The notes under the pieces: generated by a model
What the model was told of the DNA's origin: nothing
The model's database searches: none
Seen by the model: only the letters and a program-made list of their open reading frames with translations
Shown: piece after piece, positions 43,857 to 52,352 of the stretch
How positions within the stretch are numbered: position 1 is the first letter of the stretch
Layout of the letters: each line of letters opens with the position of its first letter
Assembly: GCF_008843145.1 (NCBI RefSeq)
Contig: NZ_CP030265.1
Coordinates: 1,347,001-1,411,000 of the forward strand
Length of the DNA stretch: 64,000 bases
Reading direction: 5' to 3'
Source: Skermanella pratensis
GTDB taxonomy: Bacteria > Pseudomonadota > Alphaproteobacteria > Azospirillales > Azospirillaceae
Program-made: the position numbers and the translations under genes

Positions 43857-43876
43857 GGGGCGCCCGCGGGCGCCCC
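43857..43876. terminator. Palindromic hairpin between convergent acetyltransferase and accC genes
   Basis: GGGGCGCCCG followed directly by its reverse complement makes a perfect 20-bp palindrome ten bases before the accC stop and 15 bases after the acetyltransferase stop. It is placed to stop transcription in both directions. Confidence 0.6.
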
Positions 43877-43886
43877 GATGCCCGGC

Positions 43887-45227
43887 TCATTTCAGGTTCA
43901 TCAGCTGTTCCAGCCAGTGGATGTCGTAGTCGCCGTTGATGAAGTTGCGTTCGGCGATGATCCGGCGGTGCAGCGGCAGGCTGGTGTCGACTCCGCCGAT
44001 CACGAACTCCTCCAGGGCGCGGCGAAGGCGCATCATGCATTCGTTGCGCGTGGTGCCGTGGACCACCAGCTTGGCGATCAGGCTGTCATAGTGCGGCGGC
44101 ACGCGGTAGCCGTCGTAGAGCGCGCTGTCCACCCGCACGCCCAGTCCGCCCGGCGCATGATAGCCGGTGATCTTGCCGGGCGAGGGAATGAAGGTTTCCG
44201 GGTGCTCGGCGTTCACCCGGCACTCGATCGAGTGTCCGTGGAAGCGGATGTCGCCCTGGGCGTATCCCAGCGGCGCGCCGGTCGCGATGCGGATCTGCTC
44301 GCGGACCAGGTCGATGCCGGTGATCATCTCGGTGATCGTGTGCTCGACCTGGAGGCGGGTGTTCATCTCGATGAAGTAGAACTCCCCGTCCTCGAACAGG
44401 AACTCCATGGTGCCGACGCCGCGGTATCCCAGCTGCGAGGTGGTGCGGGCGGCGAGATCGCCGATGAAGGCGCGCTGGGTGGCGTTCAGCGCCGGCGAGG
44501 GCGCCTCCTCGATGACCTTCTGGTGGCGCCGCTGGATCGAGCAGTCACGCTCGCCGAAATGGACGGCGTTGCCGTGCATGTCGCCCAGCAGCTGGATCTC
44601 GATATGGCGCGGCCGGGACAGGTACCGCTCCATGTAGACCTGGTCGTTGCCGAAGGCGGCGCGCGCCTCGCCGCGGGCGAGCTGGTACGCCTCGCGCAGC
44701 TGGTCGGCCGAATAGGCCACCTTCATGCCCTTGCCGCCGCCGCCGGCCGCCGCCTTGATCAGCACCGGGTAGCCGGTGCGCTCGGCGACCTCGGCCGCCT
44801 CCTCCAGCGTGTCGACCGGGCCGGACGAGCCGGGCACCACCGGCAGCCCCAGCTCCAGCACCGTCTTCTTGGCGGTGACCTTGTCGCCCATGATGCGGAT
44901 ATGCTCCGGCGTCGGCCCGATGAAGGTGAAGCCGTGCTCCTCCACCATCTGGGCGAACTGGGCGTTCTCCGACATGAAGCCGATGCCGGGGTGGATGGCG
45001 TCAGCGCCGGTGATGGTCGCGGCGGTCAGGATCGCCGGGATGTTCAGGTAGCTCTCGCGGGCCGATGCCGGGCCGATGCAGACCGCCTCGTCGGCGAGCC
45101 GCACATGCATGGCGTCGGCGTCGGCCGTGGAATGGACGGCGACGGTCTGTATCCCCATCTCGCGGCAGGCGCGGTGGATGCGGAGCGCGATTTCGCCTCG
45201 GTTGGCGATCAGAACCTTTTCGAACAA
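43887..45227 (-). CDS. accC: Acetyl-CoA carboxylase, biotin carboxylase subunit
   Basis: A 446-residue ATP-grasp enzyme that carboxylates biotin on AccB, the first half-reaction of fatty-acid synthesis. Typical motifs are FEKVLIANRGEIALRIHRAC, GYPVLIKAAAGGGGKGMKVA (ATP loop), ERYLSRPRHIEIQLLGDMHG, ERDCSIQRRHQKVIEEAPSP and FIEMNTRLQVEHTITEMITG with the catalytic Glu/Asn/Arg. Length equals that of other AccC proteins. It follows accB by 12 bases on the same strand, with aroQ before that, so aroQ-accB-accC is an operon. Confidence 0.97.
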   Translation of the reverse strand: MFEKVLIANRGEIALRIHRACREMGIQTVAVHSTADADAMHVRLADEAVCIGPASARESYLNIPAILTAATITGADAIHPGIGFMSENAQFAQMVEEHGFTFIGPTPEHIRIMGDKVTAKKTVLELGLPVVPGSSGPVDTLEEAAEVAERTGYPVLIKAAAGGGGKGMKVAYSADQLREAYQLARGEARAAFGNDQVYMERYLSRPRHIEIQLLGDMHGNAVHFGERDCSIQRRHQKVIEEAPSPALNATQRAFIGDLAARTTSQLGYRGVGTMEFLFEDGEFYFIEMNTRLQVEHTITEMITGIDLVREQIRIATGAPLGYAQGDIRFHGHSIECRVNAEHPETFIPSPGKITGYHAPGGLGVRVDSALYDGYRVPPHYDSLIAKLVVHGTTRNECMMRLRRALEEFVIGGVDTSLPLHRRIIAERNFINGDYDIHWLEQLMNLK

Positions 45228-45239
45228 CGGGATGGTCCC

Positions 45240-45695
45240 TTATTCGATGATCAGGAGGACTTCGCCGAACTCGACCGGCTGGGCATCCTCGACGAGAACC
45301 TGGCCGATGGTCCCGGTCTTCGGGGCCTTGATCGGGTTCATCACCTTCATCGCCTCGATGATCAGCACGGTCTGGCCGGCCTTGACCGTGTCGCCGACGC
45401 GCACGAACGGGGCCGCTCCCGGCTCCGGCGAGGTGTAGGCGGTGCCGACCATGGGCGAGGTGAGCGCGCCGGGGTGGCTCGACACGCCGAGGGCGGCCGG
45501 CGGCGACGTCGGGGCGGCCGCCGGAGCGGGAGCGGCCCCGGCCGGGGCGTGGGAGAAGAACGCCGGCGCCCCGCCGCCCTTGGTGACCCGGATGCGCTTC
45601 TCGCCTTCGGCGAACTCGATCTCGGTCAGCCCCGTTTCGTCCAGCAGGCCCGCGAGCTTGCGGACCAGTTCACCATCGATGTCGAAAGTCGCCAT
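45240..45695 (-). CDS. accB: Acetyl-CoA carboxylase biotin carboxyl carrier protein
   Basis: A 151-residue carrier. An N-terminal helical dimerisation/assembly segment (VRKLAGLLDETGLTEIEFAE) is followed by a flexible Ala/Pro-rich linker (about 57-77) and the biotinyl domain, whose IIEAMKVMNPIKAP presents the biotinylated lysine in EAMKVMN. It ends VEFGEVLLIIE. It is encoded one base downstream of the aroQ stop codon, and accC follows. Confidence 0.96.
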   Translation of the reverse strand: MATFDIDGELVRKLAGLLDETGLTEIEFAEGEKRIRVTKGGGAPAFFSHAPAGAAPAPAAAPTSPPAALGVSSHPGALTSPMVGTAYTSPEPGAAPFVRVGDTVKAGQTVLIIEAMKVMNPIKAPKTGTIGQVLVEDAQPVEFGEVLLIIE

Positions 45696-45696
45696 T

Positions 45697-46161
45697 TCAG
45701 TTCCCGTCGTTCAGGTCGGCATCGATCAGCCGCGCCAGCGCGTCCAGCGCGAGAAGGTAGCCATGCGCGCCGAAGCCGCAGATGACACCCTTCGCGACAG
45801 GCGACACATAGGAATGGTGGCGGAAGGCCTCGCGCCGGAAAACATTGCTCAGGTGCACCTCGACAACCGGAAGCTCGGCGACCGAGAGGGCGTCCATGAT
45901 CGCGACCGAGGTGTGCGTATAGGCCGCCGCGTTCAGGATGATGCCGTCATGCTCGCCGCGGGCCTGCTGGATCCAGGAGACCAGCTCGCCTTCCAGATTG
46001 GACTGCCGGAAATCGATCGCGATGTTGAGCGACTCGGCATGCTCCAGGCACAGTGCCTCTATGTCGTCGAGGGTCTCGGACCCGTAGATGGCCGGCTCAC
46101 GAACGCCGAGCATGTTCAGGTTTGGACCGTTGAGGATCAGGACTGAGGGCTCGATCGCCAA
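45697..46161 (-). CDS. aroQ: 3-dehydroquinate dehydratase, type II
   Basis: A 154-residue shikimate-pathway enzyme that converts 3-dehydroquinate to 3-dehydroshikimate; it forms dodecamers in the family. Motifs are [18 protein letters not shown] (catalytic Arg and Tyr on the mobile loop), [39 protein letters not shown] and [18 protein letters not shown]. It is the first gene of the aroQ-accB-accC unit. The 214 bases upstream (46162-46375) separate it from the MarR gene and should hold the operon promoter; no specific sites were recognised. Confidence 0.97.
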   Translation of the reverse strand: MAIEPSVLILNGPNLNMLGVREPAIYGSETLDDIEALCLEHAESLNIAIDFRQSNLEGELVSWIQQARGEHDGIILNAAAYTHTSVAIMDALSVAELPVVEVHLSNVFRREAFRHHSYVSPVAKGVICGFGAHGYLLALDALARLIDADLNDGN

Positions 46162-46375
46162 GGGAAGCGGCTTTCCGGCTGCGGTTGCGTTGGCGCGTTT
46201 ATAGCACTTGTCGATCCTTCGGCAATGGCCGCGGGGCGCCCGGGGCCGGCCTGCGGCGAAATCACCACGATTTCGAAGTATCCCGGCCGATCTGTGACGG
46301 AAAAGCCGCGTCCCTCGCCGGTCTTCCGCGCTTGCCGTTCAACGCTCCGCATGCGGCTGCAACCGGGCCGCTCCC

Positions 46376-46939
46376 TTACTCCTCGTCCAGGGGGCCGTGC
46401 AGCTCCCGCGCCCGGGCATGGAGCCGGGCGAGCATATCGTAGAGCTGGACGTTCTCCTCGGCCGTCAGCGACGCCAGCAGATGGGTCTGGAGGTTGGCCG
46501 CCAGGGGCACGATCTGGTCGTGGATGCCTCGGCCCTTGGCGGTCAGGGTCAGCACCGACCGGCGCCGGTCCACCGAATCGATCCCGCGGTCGACCAGCCC
46601 GCCGTCCACGGCGCGGGCGACGGCCCGGCTCACCTGCACCTTGTCCATGGCCGTGCGGTCGCAGACCGCGTTGGCCGACAGGGGGCCGAACCGCGCCAGC
46701 ACTGCCATGATCCGCCACTCCGCGACGGTCAGCCCGAACCGCTGCTCGTAAAGGCGGGCGAGCGCCCGGCTGACGGTGTTCGACAGCACCGACAGCCGGT
46801 AGGGCAGGTAATCCTCCAGGATAAGGGCCGTGGCGGCGGAAAGGCCGCGGGTCGGGTCCTGGTCGGGCTGCCTGGCATCGGGCCTCTGGTCCGCCCGGCT
46901 TGCGGTCGCGACTTCCATCTCGGCAGGGTGAGCGGTCAT
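46376..46939 (-). CDS. MarR-family transcriptional regulator
   Basis: A 187-residue winged-helix regulator (from ATG 46939, which has AAGGAA six bases ahead; a TTG at 46957 is less likely). The core runs RLSVLSNTVSRALARLYEQR, FGLTVAEWRIMAVLARFGPL, the recognition helix ANAVCDRTAMDKVQVSRAVA and the wing DRGIDSVDRRRSVLTLTAKG. About 40 unusual acidic/polar residues precede the domain. It is encoded downstream of hmp on the same strand but beyond a terminator, so it is probably transcribed alone. Ligand and targets are unknown. Confidence 0.88.
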   Translation of the reverse strand: MTAHPAEMEVATASRADQRPDARQPDQDPTRGLSAATALILEDYLPYRLSVLSNTVSRALARLYEQRFGLTVAEWRIMAVLARFGPLSANAVCDRTAMDKVQVSRAVARAVDGGLVDRGIDSVDRRRSVLTLTAKGRGIHDQIVPLAANLQTHLLASLTAEENVQLYDMLARLHARARELHGPLDEE

Positions 46940-47148
46940 GGGAAATTCCTTTGACAAGGTTTCACCTGCTGCGGGCTTCTTTTGCGCTAAATCCCGGCAT
47001 TCGACATCATGAACCCCGTAGAGGGCCTTGGTGCAAATGAAATCATTGGTCGTGTATAAGATTGTGCCTTAAAAAGTCCAGAATTTGAACATATTTGGCA
47101 GGCCGGATGGCGCCCTATTGGAATCTTGTTGCGAGAGCCTCGCAAAAG

Positions 47149-47175
47149 GGCCGGTGCCGCTGGGCGGCACCGGCC
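47149..47175 (-). terminator. hmp intrinsic terminator
   Basis: An 11-bp perfect stem, GGCCGGTGCCG at 47149-47159 and CGGCACCGGCC at 47165-47175, has a five-base loop. It lies eight bases after the hmp stop and, read on the minus strand, is followed by CCTTTTGC. This fits rho-independent termination of hmp. Confidence 0.8.
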
Positions 47176-47182
47176 GCGGGAT

Positions 47183-48412
47183 TCAGGCGTAAAGCTCGTC
47201 CGCCGGACCGAAGAACTCGTAGTGCAGGCGATCCCGGGCCACACCGAGATCCGTCAGGTTCCGGGCCAGCAGTCTCATGAAGGGCTTCGGACCGCAGAAG
47301 TAGAAGTCGGCGTCGGCGTGCGGCACGGCGTGGCTCAGCCATTCCGGGGTGATCATGCCGGCATGGTCGAAGTCGCGGCCGGGTACGTCCTGCGGGCGGG
47401 GCCGTTCATAGAAGGTCACGGCCCTGATGGCGGGATGCTTGGCGGCGACGGTCCTGACATGGTCCTTCATGGCGTGGTGGGCACCGCACCGGGTACCGTG
47501 GACGAACCAGGTCGGACGCCCGGCGCCGGCGGCCACGATGCTGTCGAGCATGCTGACCATCGGAGTAAGGCCGACGCCGCCGCTCAGCAGGACCACCGGG
47601 CGTTCCGCGACCGGGTCGTCCAGGAAGAAGTCGCCGGCCGGGGCCGCGACCTTCAGCACCAGGCCGGGAACGCCGTGGTCGTGGAGGAACCCGGAAACCA
47701 GGCCGGGGCCGGCGTCGGGATTGCCGACGGGCGCCGGTTCGCGCTTCACGCTGATGCGGTAATGGTCGGCCCCGGGAGCGCAGGACAGGCTGTAGTTCCG
47801 GACGATGGAGCCATGGCCCGGCAGATCGAAGCGGAAAGTCAGGTACTGGCCGGGTTTGAAGGCCATCAGCTGGCCGCCGTCGGCGGGCTTCAGGTAGAAC
47901 GACCTGATGATGTCGCTCTCGGCGGTGACGCGGTCGATCACGAAGTCGCGGTAGCCGGTCCAGCCGCCGGGCTGCGCCGCCTGATCGACGTAAATCACCT
48001 TTTCACGGCCGATCAGCACGTCGGCCAGGAATTGGTAGGCTTCCGCCCAGGCGGCCATGATCTCGTCGGTGGCGGCGGGGCCGAGCACGTCGCGGATCGC
48101 CTGGAGCAGCGCCGTCCCGACATGGGGATAGTGCTCGGGCAGGATGCTGAGCGCCACATGCTTCTGGGCGATCCGCTCGACCATCGGGCCCAGCACCTCC
48201 AGCCGGTCGATGTTCTCGGCATAGGTCAGCACGGCGAGGGCCAGCGACCTGGGCTGCGACCCGCTCTCGCCATGGTGGGACTGGTTGAAGAGGTCCCTGA
48301 TCTCCTCGTTCTGGAACAGGATCTGATACATCCTGCAGGTGATATCCAGCCCCTTGTCCTTGAGCGCCGGGACGGTCGCCTTGACCACCTGGACCGTTTT
48401 CTCTGACAGCAT
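47183..48412 (-). CDS. hmp: Flavohemoprotein, nitric oxide dioxygenase
   Basis: A 409-residue cytoplasmic enzyme that oxidises nitric oxide to nitrate. The globin domain (1-140) has RMYQILFQNEE with the distal-side Tyr and AQKHVALSILPEHYPHVG with the proximal His and Tyr. The FAD domain (about 155-260) has GQYLTFRF and RNYSLSCAPG. The NAD domain has LLSGGVGLTPMVSML and FYFCGPKPFM. The ATG at 48412 has GGAGGGGAAG ahead; 15 more codons upstream are open but not needed. An NsrR-like palindrome lies 41-63 bases upstream, predicting induction by nitric oxide. Confidence 0.95.
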   Translation of the reverse strand: MLSEKTVQVVKATVPALKDKGLDITCRMYQILFQNEEIRDLFNQSHHGESGSQPRSLALAVLTYAENIDRLEVLGPMVERIAQKHVALSILPEHYPHVGTALLQAIRDVLGPAATDEIMAAWAEAYQFLADVLIGREKVIYVDQAAQPGGWTGYRDFVIDRVTAESDIIRSFYLKPADGGQLMAFKPGQYLTFRFDLPGHGSIVRNYSLSCAPGADHYRISVKREPAPVGNPDAGPGLVSGFLHDHGVPGLVLKVAAPAGDFFLDDPVAERPVVLLSGGVGLTPMVSMLDSIVAAGAGRPTWFVHGTRCGAHHAMKDHVRTVAAKHPAIRAVTFYERPRPQDVPGRDFDHAGMITPEWLSHAVPHADADFYFCGPKPFMRLLARNLTDLGVARDRLHYEFFGPADELYA

Positions 48413-48452
48413 GGGTCTTCCCCTCCGGTTCGAATGCGCGACTGATCGATGA

Positions 48453-48475
48453 AACATATATGTTCAATACATGTT
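48453..48475 (-). promoter_or_regulatory. NsrR-like operator upstream of hmp
   Basis: A 23-bp imperfect palindrome, AACATATAT (48453-48461), five bases, then ATACATGTT (48467-48475), with eight of nine arm positions paired. Length, 9-5-9 layout and AT-rich arms match the NsrR consensus (AAnATGCATTTnAAATGCATnTT as I recall it). It sits in the most AT-rich part of the hmp promoter. No nsrR gene is in this window. Confidence 0.55.
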
Positions 48476-48615
48476 TTTCCGCCGACATCAACAGGGTGCG
48501 GCGGATTGTCACCGTTCGACCGGTCGTGCTTGCTCCAGGGAAGGGCGCGCGTCCCGCGCATCCAGGGCGGCGGGATGCCGCCCCTCCGCGAGAACCGGAC
48601 CTCCGCCCGAGGCGT

Positions 48616-49236
48616 TCAGAGCATCCCGTACCGGGTCAGATCCCGGCGCAGCGTCGCGGCATCGGTGAACCGGACCGCGTGCATGCCGACGCTCCGGGCG
48701 CCCTCAACGTTCTTCTCCACGTCGTCGATGAACAGCGTGTCCCCGGCCGACAGGCCGTGATCGTCCAGCAAGCGGCGATAGATCGCGGGATCGGGTTTCA
48801 GCAGGCGCACCTCGCCCGACACGACGATGCCGTCGAAGGCGTCCAGCACGTCGAACCGACGGCGTGCCCGGTCGAGCTTGTCCACAGAGAAGTTGGTGAT
48901 GCAGTACACGGGCTTCCCGCACTGCTTCAGCTCCCGCACGATGTCGGCGGTGCCGGGGATGGGACCCGGCACCATCTCATCCCACTCCAGGTCGTAAGCC
49001 GCGATCAACTCGGCCTTTTCAGGGTAACGGGCGCTCAGTTCCTCGACCGCTTCCTTCCACGGCCGCCCGGCATCCTGCTGCAGGTTCCAGTCGGGCGTAC
49101 ATACGGTCGCGAGGAATTCCTCCATGGCGGCGGTATCTTCCGCGAACAGCTTGCGGTACAGGTATCGGGGGTTCCAGTCGATGAGAACACCGCCGATGTC
49201 GAACACGGCGATGCTGGGGTCGGCAGATCTCGGCAT
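48616..49236 (-). CDS. HAD-superfamily hydrolase (HAD-IA)
   Basis: A 206-residue phosphatase-like protein. Motif I IAVFDIGGVLIDWNPRYLYR has the nucleophile Asp13 but Gly at the usual second-Asp position (DIGGV), as in the YihX/haloacid-dehalogenase-like branch. Motif II is YCITNFSVDKL, motif III region VSGEVRLLKPDPAIYRRLL, and motif IV LFIDDVEKNVEGARSVGMHA. The cap is inserted after motif I. The substrate is probably a small phosphorylated metabolite or haloacid; not assignable. Confidence 0.87.
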   Translation of the reverse strand: MPRSADPSIAVFDIGGVLIDWNPRYLYRKLFAEDTAAMEEFLATVCTPDWNLQQDAGRPWKEAVEELSARYPEKAELIAAYDLEWDEMVPGPIPGTADIVRELKQCGKPVYCITNFSVDKLDRARRRFDVLDAFDGIVVSGEVRLLKPDPAIYRRLLDDHGLSAGDTLFIDDVEKNVEGARSVGMHAVRFTDAATLRRDLTRYGML

Positions 49237-49364
49237 GGAGTCGGGCCTTGTGATATTGAAGGGTGCGACCGTGCGGCTAGGTGCGGATGCTGGGTGACTC
49301 GGTATACGTAACAGATGCGCGGACGGGCGGCATCCCGCAACCGCGAAGGAGCGGAGTATCGTTA

Positions 49365-50003
49365 ATGAAGCTTTTTGGTTATTTCCGGTCGTCGGCGGCC
49401 TACCGGGTTCGAATCGCCCTTAATCTGAAAGGGCTTGAGGTCGACCACCGGTTCGTCCACCTGCGCAAGGGGGAGCAGTCCGCGCCCGAATATGGCGCGC
49501 TGAACCCCCAGGGCATGGTTCCCCTGCTGATCGACGGCCCGCACGTCCTGACCCAGTCGCTCGCCATCATCGAGTACCTGGAAGAGACCAACCCCGAGCC
49601 GAGCCTGCTGCCCAAGCGCCCGATCGAGCGCGCGCGCGTACGCGCCATCGCCCAGGCGATCGCATGTGACATACACCCGTTGAACAATCTGCGCGTGCTG
49701 CGCTACCTGATCGGGCCGATGAAGGTCTCCGACGAAGCGAAGAACGAGTGGTACAAGCATTGGGTCGTCGAGGGACTGGCGGCGCTGGAGCGGACCCTGA
49801 CTCCCGCCGCCGGGACCGGCAACTTCTGCCACGGCGACCAGCCGACCCTGGCCGACGTGTGCCTGGTGCCGCAGGTCTACAACGCCGAGCGGGCCGATAT
49901 CGACCTGTCGCCCTATCCGCGGATCATGAAGATCGTGTCCGCCTGCCGCGAGCTTCGCGCGTTCCAGGATGCCGATCCGGCCAAGCAGGCCGACGTGGAG
50001 TGA
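49365..50003 (+). CDS. maiA: Maleylacetoacetate isomerase (zeta-class glutathione transferase)
   Basis: A 212-residue GST-fold enzyme. The N-terminal thioredoxin-like domain has the zeta signature YFRSSAAYRVRIALNLKGLE with the catalytic SSA(A) serines, then NPQGMVPLLIDGPHVLTQSL and AIIEYLEETNPEPSLLPK. The helical domain has IACDIHPLNNLRVLRYL and FCHGDQPTLADVCLVPQVYN. It isomerises maleylacetoacetate in tyrosine/phenylalanine breakdown using glutathione. The ATG at 49365 is preferred (AAGGAG/CGGAG upstream); the frame is open from 49281. Its partner genes (fumarylacetoacetase, homogentisate dioxygenase) are not nearby. Confidence 0.93.
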   Translation: MKLFGYFRSSAAYRVRIALNLKGLEVDHRFVHLRKGEQSAPEYGALNPQGMVPLLIDGPHVLTQSLAIIEYLEETNPEPSLLPKRPIERARVRAIAQAIACDIHPLNNLRVLRYLIGPMKVSDEAKNEWYKHWVVEGLAALERTLTPAAGTGNFCHGDQPTLADVCLVPQVYNAERADIDLSPYPRIMKIVSACRELRAFQDADPAKQADVE

Positions 50004-50081
50004 TCGCCGGCCTCCGGCGTCGTGCCCGTACAGGGTCCGGCGCCGGCGGCGACGCCTTTTCCGCCGGCCGGTCCGCGCCGG

Positions 50082-50849
50082 TCAGCCGGCGCGGCCTGCG
50101 GCGACGAGTTCCTTCAGGCGGTCAAGGCCGACGGCACCGGGGATGATCTGGTCGCCGACCACGAAAGCCGGAGTGCCGCGGATGTTCAGCTCGCTGGCGA
50201 GCCGCAGGTTCCGCTGAAGAGCCTCCTGGATCTCCGGCGATTCCATGTCCCTCTTGAGCCGCTCCATGTCGAGCCCGACCGATCCGGCGATGCGGAGGAT
50301 CTTGTCGTCATCGAGCTGGCCGCGGTTCTCCATCAACGCCACGTGCAGCGCCTCGTATTTTCCCTGGCGGTGAGCCGCCAGCGCCGCCCGCGAGGCCGTC
50401 AGCGACGCCGGGCCGAGGATCGGGAACTCCTTGTAGACCAGCCGCAGCTTGCCGTCCGATTCCAGAAGCCGGCGAACGTCGGCATGGACCGTCTTGCAGT
50501 AGCCGCACTGGTAATCGAAGAACTCCACCAGCGTCACGTCGCCCTGCGGGTTGCCGGCGACCGGCGAGGCCGGGTTGCGGAACAGCTCCTCCTGGCGGCT
50601 GACCAGCGCGCCGCGCTGGGCTTCCGCCTGCGCGGCCTCCTGCCGCTCCTGGAAGGCCGTCAGCGATTCGACCAGGACCTCCGGGTGGGCGAGCAGGTAG
50701 TCGCGCACGATCTGCTCGATCGCCGCCTTGCCCGCGGGCGTGTCGAGCGCCGGCTGCTGGGCCTGCGCGCCGGTCGGCGACGCGAGGCCGACCAGGGCCG
50801 ACAGGGCGGCTGCGGCGATCATGCGGGGTGGGAATGCTGGACGGTGCAT
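50082..50849 (-). CDS. DsbA-family thiol:disulfide oxidoreductase (periplasmic)
   Basis: A 255-residue exported protein. The signal peptide spans MIAAAALSALVGLASPTGAQ, ending AQA. A helical leader (AIEQIVRDYLLAHPEVLVES) is followed by the thioredoxin fold with VEFFDYQCGYCKTVHADVRR (active-site CGYC) and the cis-proline loop NIRGTPAFVVGDQ. The leader helix and CxYC type place it in the ScsC/BcfH/DsbA-like group. The ATG at 50849 has GGAG ahead. Together with the M48 gene next to it, it forms a recurrent alphaproteobacterial neighbourhood for envelope protein quality control. Confidence 0.92.
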   Translation of the reverse strand: MHRPAFPPRMIAAAALSALVGLASPTGAQAQQPALDTPAGKAAIEQIVRDYLLAHPEVLVESLTAFQERQEAAQAEAQRGALVSRQEELFRNPASPVAGNPQGDVTLVEFFDYQCGYCKTVHADVRRLLESDGKLRLVYKEFPILGPASLTASRAALAAHRQGKYEALHVALMENRGQLDDDKILRIAGSVGLDMERLKRDMESPEIQEALQRNLRLASELNIRGTPAFVVGDQIIPGAVGLDRLKELVAAGRAG

Positions 50850-50916
50850 CAGGTGTTCTCCGAATGGGGCTTTCCGCACGATGGCGAATCGGGGGTCCGT
50901 GGACAAGCCTTCTCGC

Positions 50917-50956
50917 GGCCGGTGTACCGGCCTTGGGGGAGGCCGGTGTACCGGCC
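50917..50956. repeat. Tandem pair of 16-bp palindromes between dsbA-like and M48 genes
   Basis: GGCCGGTGTACCGGCC occurs twice, at 50917-50932 and 50941-50956, as a 24-bp period repeat with eight bases between. Each is a palindrome except for the central two bases. The pair lies in the gap between the M48 gene end and the dsbA-like gene start, both on the minus strand, so it could act as an mRNA-stabilising double hairpin, a partial terminator or paired operator sites. Confidence 0.5.
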
Positions 50957-50972
50957 TTGTGGATGGGACGGA

Positions 50973-52352
50973 TCAGCGCGTCGGCAGGCGTTCGGTGGCG
51001 GTCCGGATGTCCTGGGCGCGGATCCAGCCGGGCGACCCGGCGGGGAGTTGATTCTCCGCCTTCTCCGCATGGAACCGCGCGACCGCCCGGTCGCCGCGCG
51101 CCATGGCCTCTTCCGCAAGGGCGTATGACAGCATGCCCTGCTGGTTCTCGCGGCCGTAGACGGTGGCGATCAGGCGCCAGGTGAAGGGGGTGCGCGGCTC
51201 CTTCGCGGCAGCGGCCTTCAGGTGCTTTAACGCTTCGTCCAGCAGCGAGTCGTCGTTGGTCTCGACCAGGGCATGGGCCAGGGAACTGCGCAGCAGCGCC
51301 GAGTCCGGCAGCAGCTCGACCGATTTGCGGTAGGGGGCGATCGATTCCGCCACCCGGCTGTTCTCCAGCAGCACCTGTCCCTTCAACTCGTAGAAGAACG
51401 GGTTCCGCGGCTCCTCCTTGATGAGCTGGTCGATCAGGGGGAGCGCCTGCCTGATGTCGCCGCGCTGGTACAGCGCGATCGCCCGGCCATAGCGGGGCGC
51501 CACCTCGGTGTCGGACTCGCGGTAGCGGTGAAGGGCGATCTGGGGCTGGATGAAGCCAAGCAGCTTGGCCTTCATGCGGGCATGCATCTCGACATACTCG
51601 GCCGGCGCCTTACGGTCCGACACGGGCGAATGCTCGACATGATGGCGGACGCTCTCGATCCGGTCCTGGGTCAGCGGGTGGGTGCGGACGAAGGCGTCCT
51701 GGCGGTCGGTCGGCCGCAGGTCCTGTCCGGCCAGCTTCTCCAGGAAGCTGAGCAGCCCGCGCGCGGAGACGCCCGCCTGGTCCATGTAGCCGAGCGCCGC
51801 CTGATCCGCCGTGCTTTCCTGGGCCCTGCTGTAGGCCAGATAGGAGCGCCGGGCCATTTCCTGCCCGCCGCCGAGGATGGCCGCCCCGGCGCCGGCCTCG
51901 CCGGTCGCCAGCGCCGCGCCGATGCCGAGCAGCGCCGAGAGGATGGCCTGGGCCGAAGCCCCCTCCATCGCCTCCTGCGAGCGGATCAGGTGGCCGCCGG
52001 CGATATGGCCGATTTCGTGGGCGATCACGCCGATCAGCTCGTCCGGGTTCTCGCTTTCCTGAAGCAGGCCGGTATGGATGAACAGGTTCATGCCGCCGGC
52101 CACGAAGGCGTTCAGGGAACTGTCCTTGACCAGCGCTATCTCGACGCTGTCCCCGTTGATCCCGGAAGCTTCGAAGATTGGCCCCGCGTAAGTGCGGATG
52201 ATATGTTCGATCTCGGCGTCGCGGATGAACTGGAGGCGACGCTGCTGCGCTTCCGCCGGCGCGGCCGAAACCACAACCAATGCTAAGGCCGAAAGCGCCG
52301 CGGCGAGGATACGAATCTTGACCACCAGTTTCCGCGGTAAACGCAAAGTCAT
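50973..52352 (-). CDS. M48-family periplasmic metalloprotease with TPR domain (BepA/YfgC-like)
   Basis: A 459-residue exported zinc protease. The signal peptide runs IRILAAALSALALVVVSAAP to AEA. The M48 domain has IAHEIGHIAGGHL (zinc ligands His-Glu-x-x-His) with the third ligand in SRAQESTADQAALGYMDQAG. The second half (about 290-450) is made of TPR-like helical pairs (IALYQRGDIRQALPLIDQLI; PRNPFFYELKGQVLLENSRV). E. coli BepA, of the same layout, degrades misassembled outer-membrane proteins such as LptD. The ATG at 52352 lies back to back with the divergent lipoprotein gene. Confidence 0.92.
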   Translation of the reverse strand: MTLRLPRKLVVKIRILAAALSALALVVVSAAPAEAQQRRLQFIRDAEIEHIIRTYAGPIFEASGINGDSVEIALVKDSSLNAFVAGGMNLFIHTGLLQESENPDELIGVIAHEIGHIAGGHLIRSQEAMEGASAQAILSALLGIGAALATGEAGAGAAILGGGQEMARRSYLAYSRAQESTADQAALGYMDQAGVSARGLLSFLEKLAGQDLRPTDRQDAFVRTHPLTQDRIESVRHHVEHSPVSDRKAPAEYVEMHARMKAKLLGFIQPQIALHRYRESDTEVAPRYGRAIALYQRGDIRQALPLIDQLIKEEPRNPFFYELKGQVLLENSRVAESIAPYRKSVELLPDSALLRSSLAHALVETNDDSLLDEALKHLKAAAAKEPRTPFTWRLIATVYGRENQQGMLSYALAEEAMARGDRAVARFHAEKAENQLPAGSPGWIRAQDIRTATERLPTR

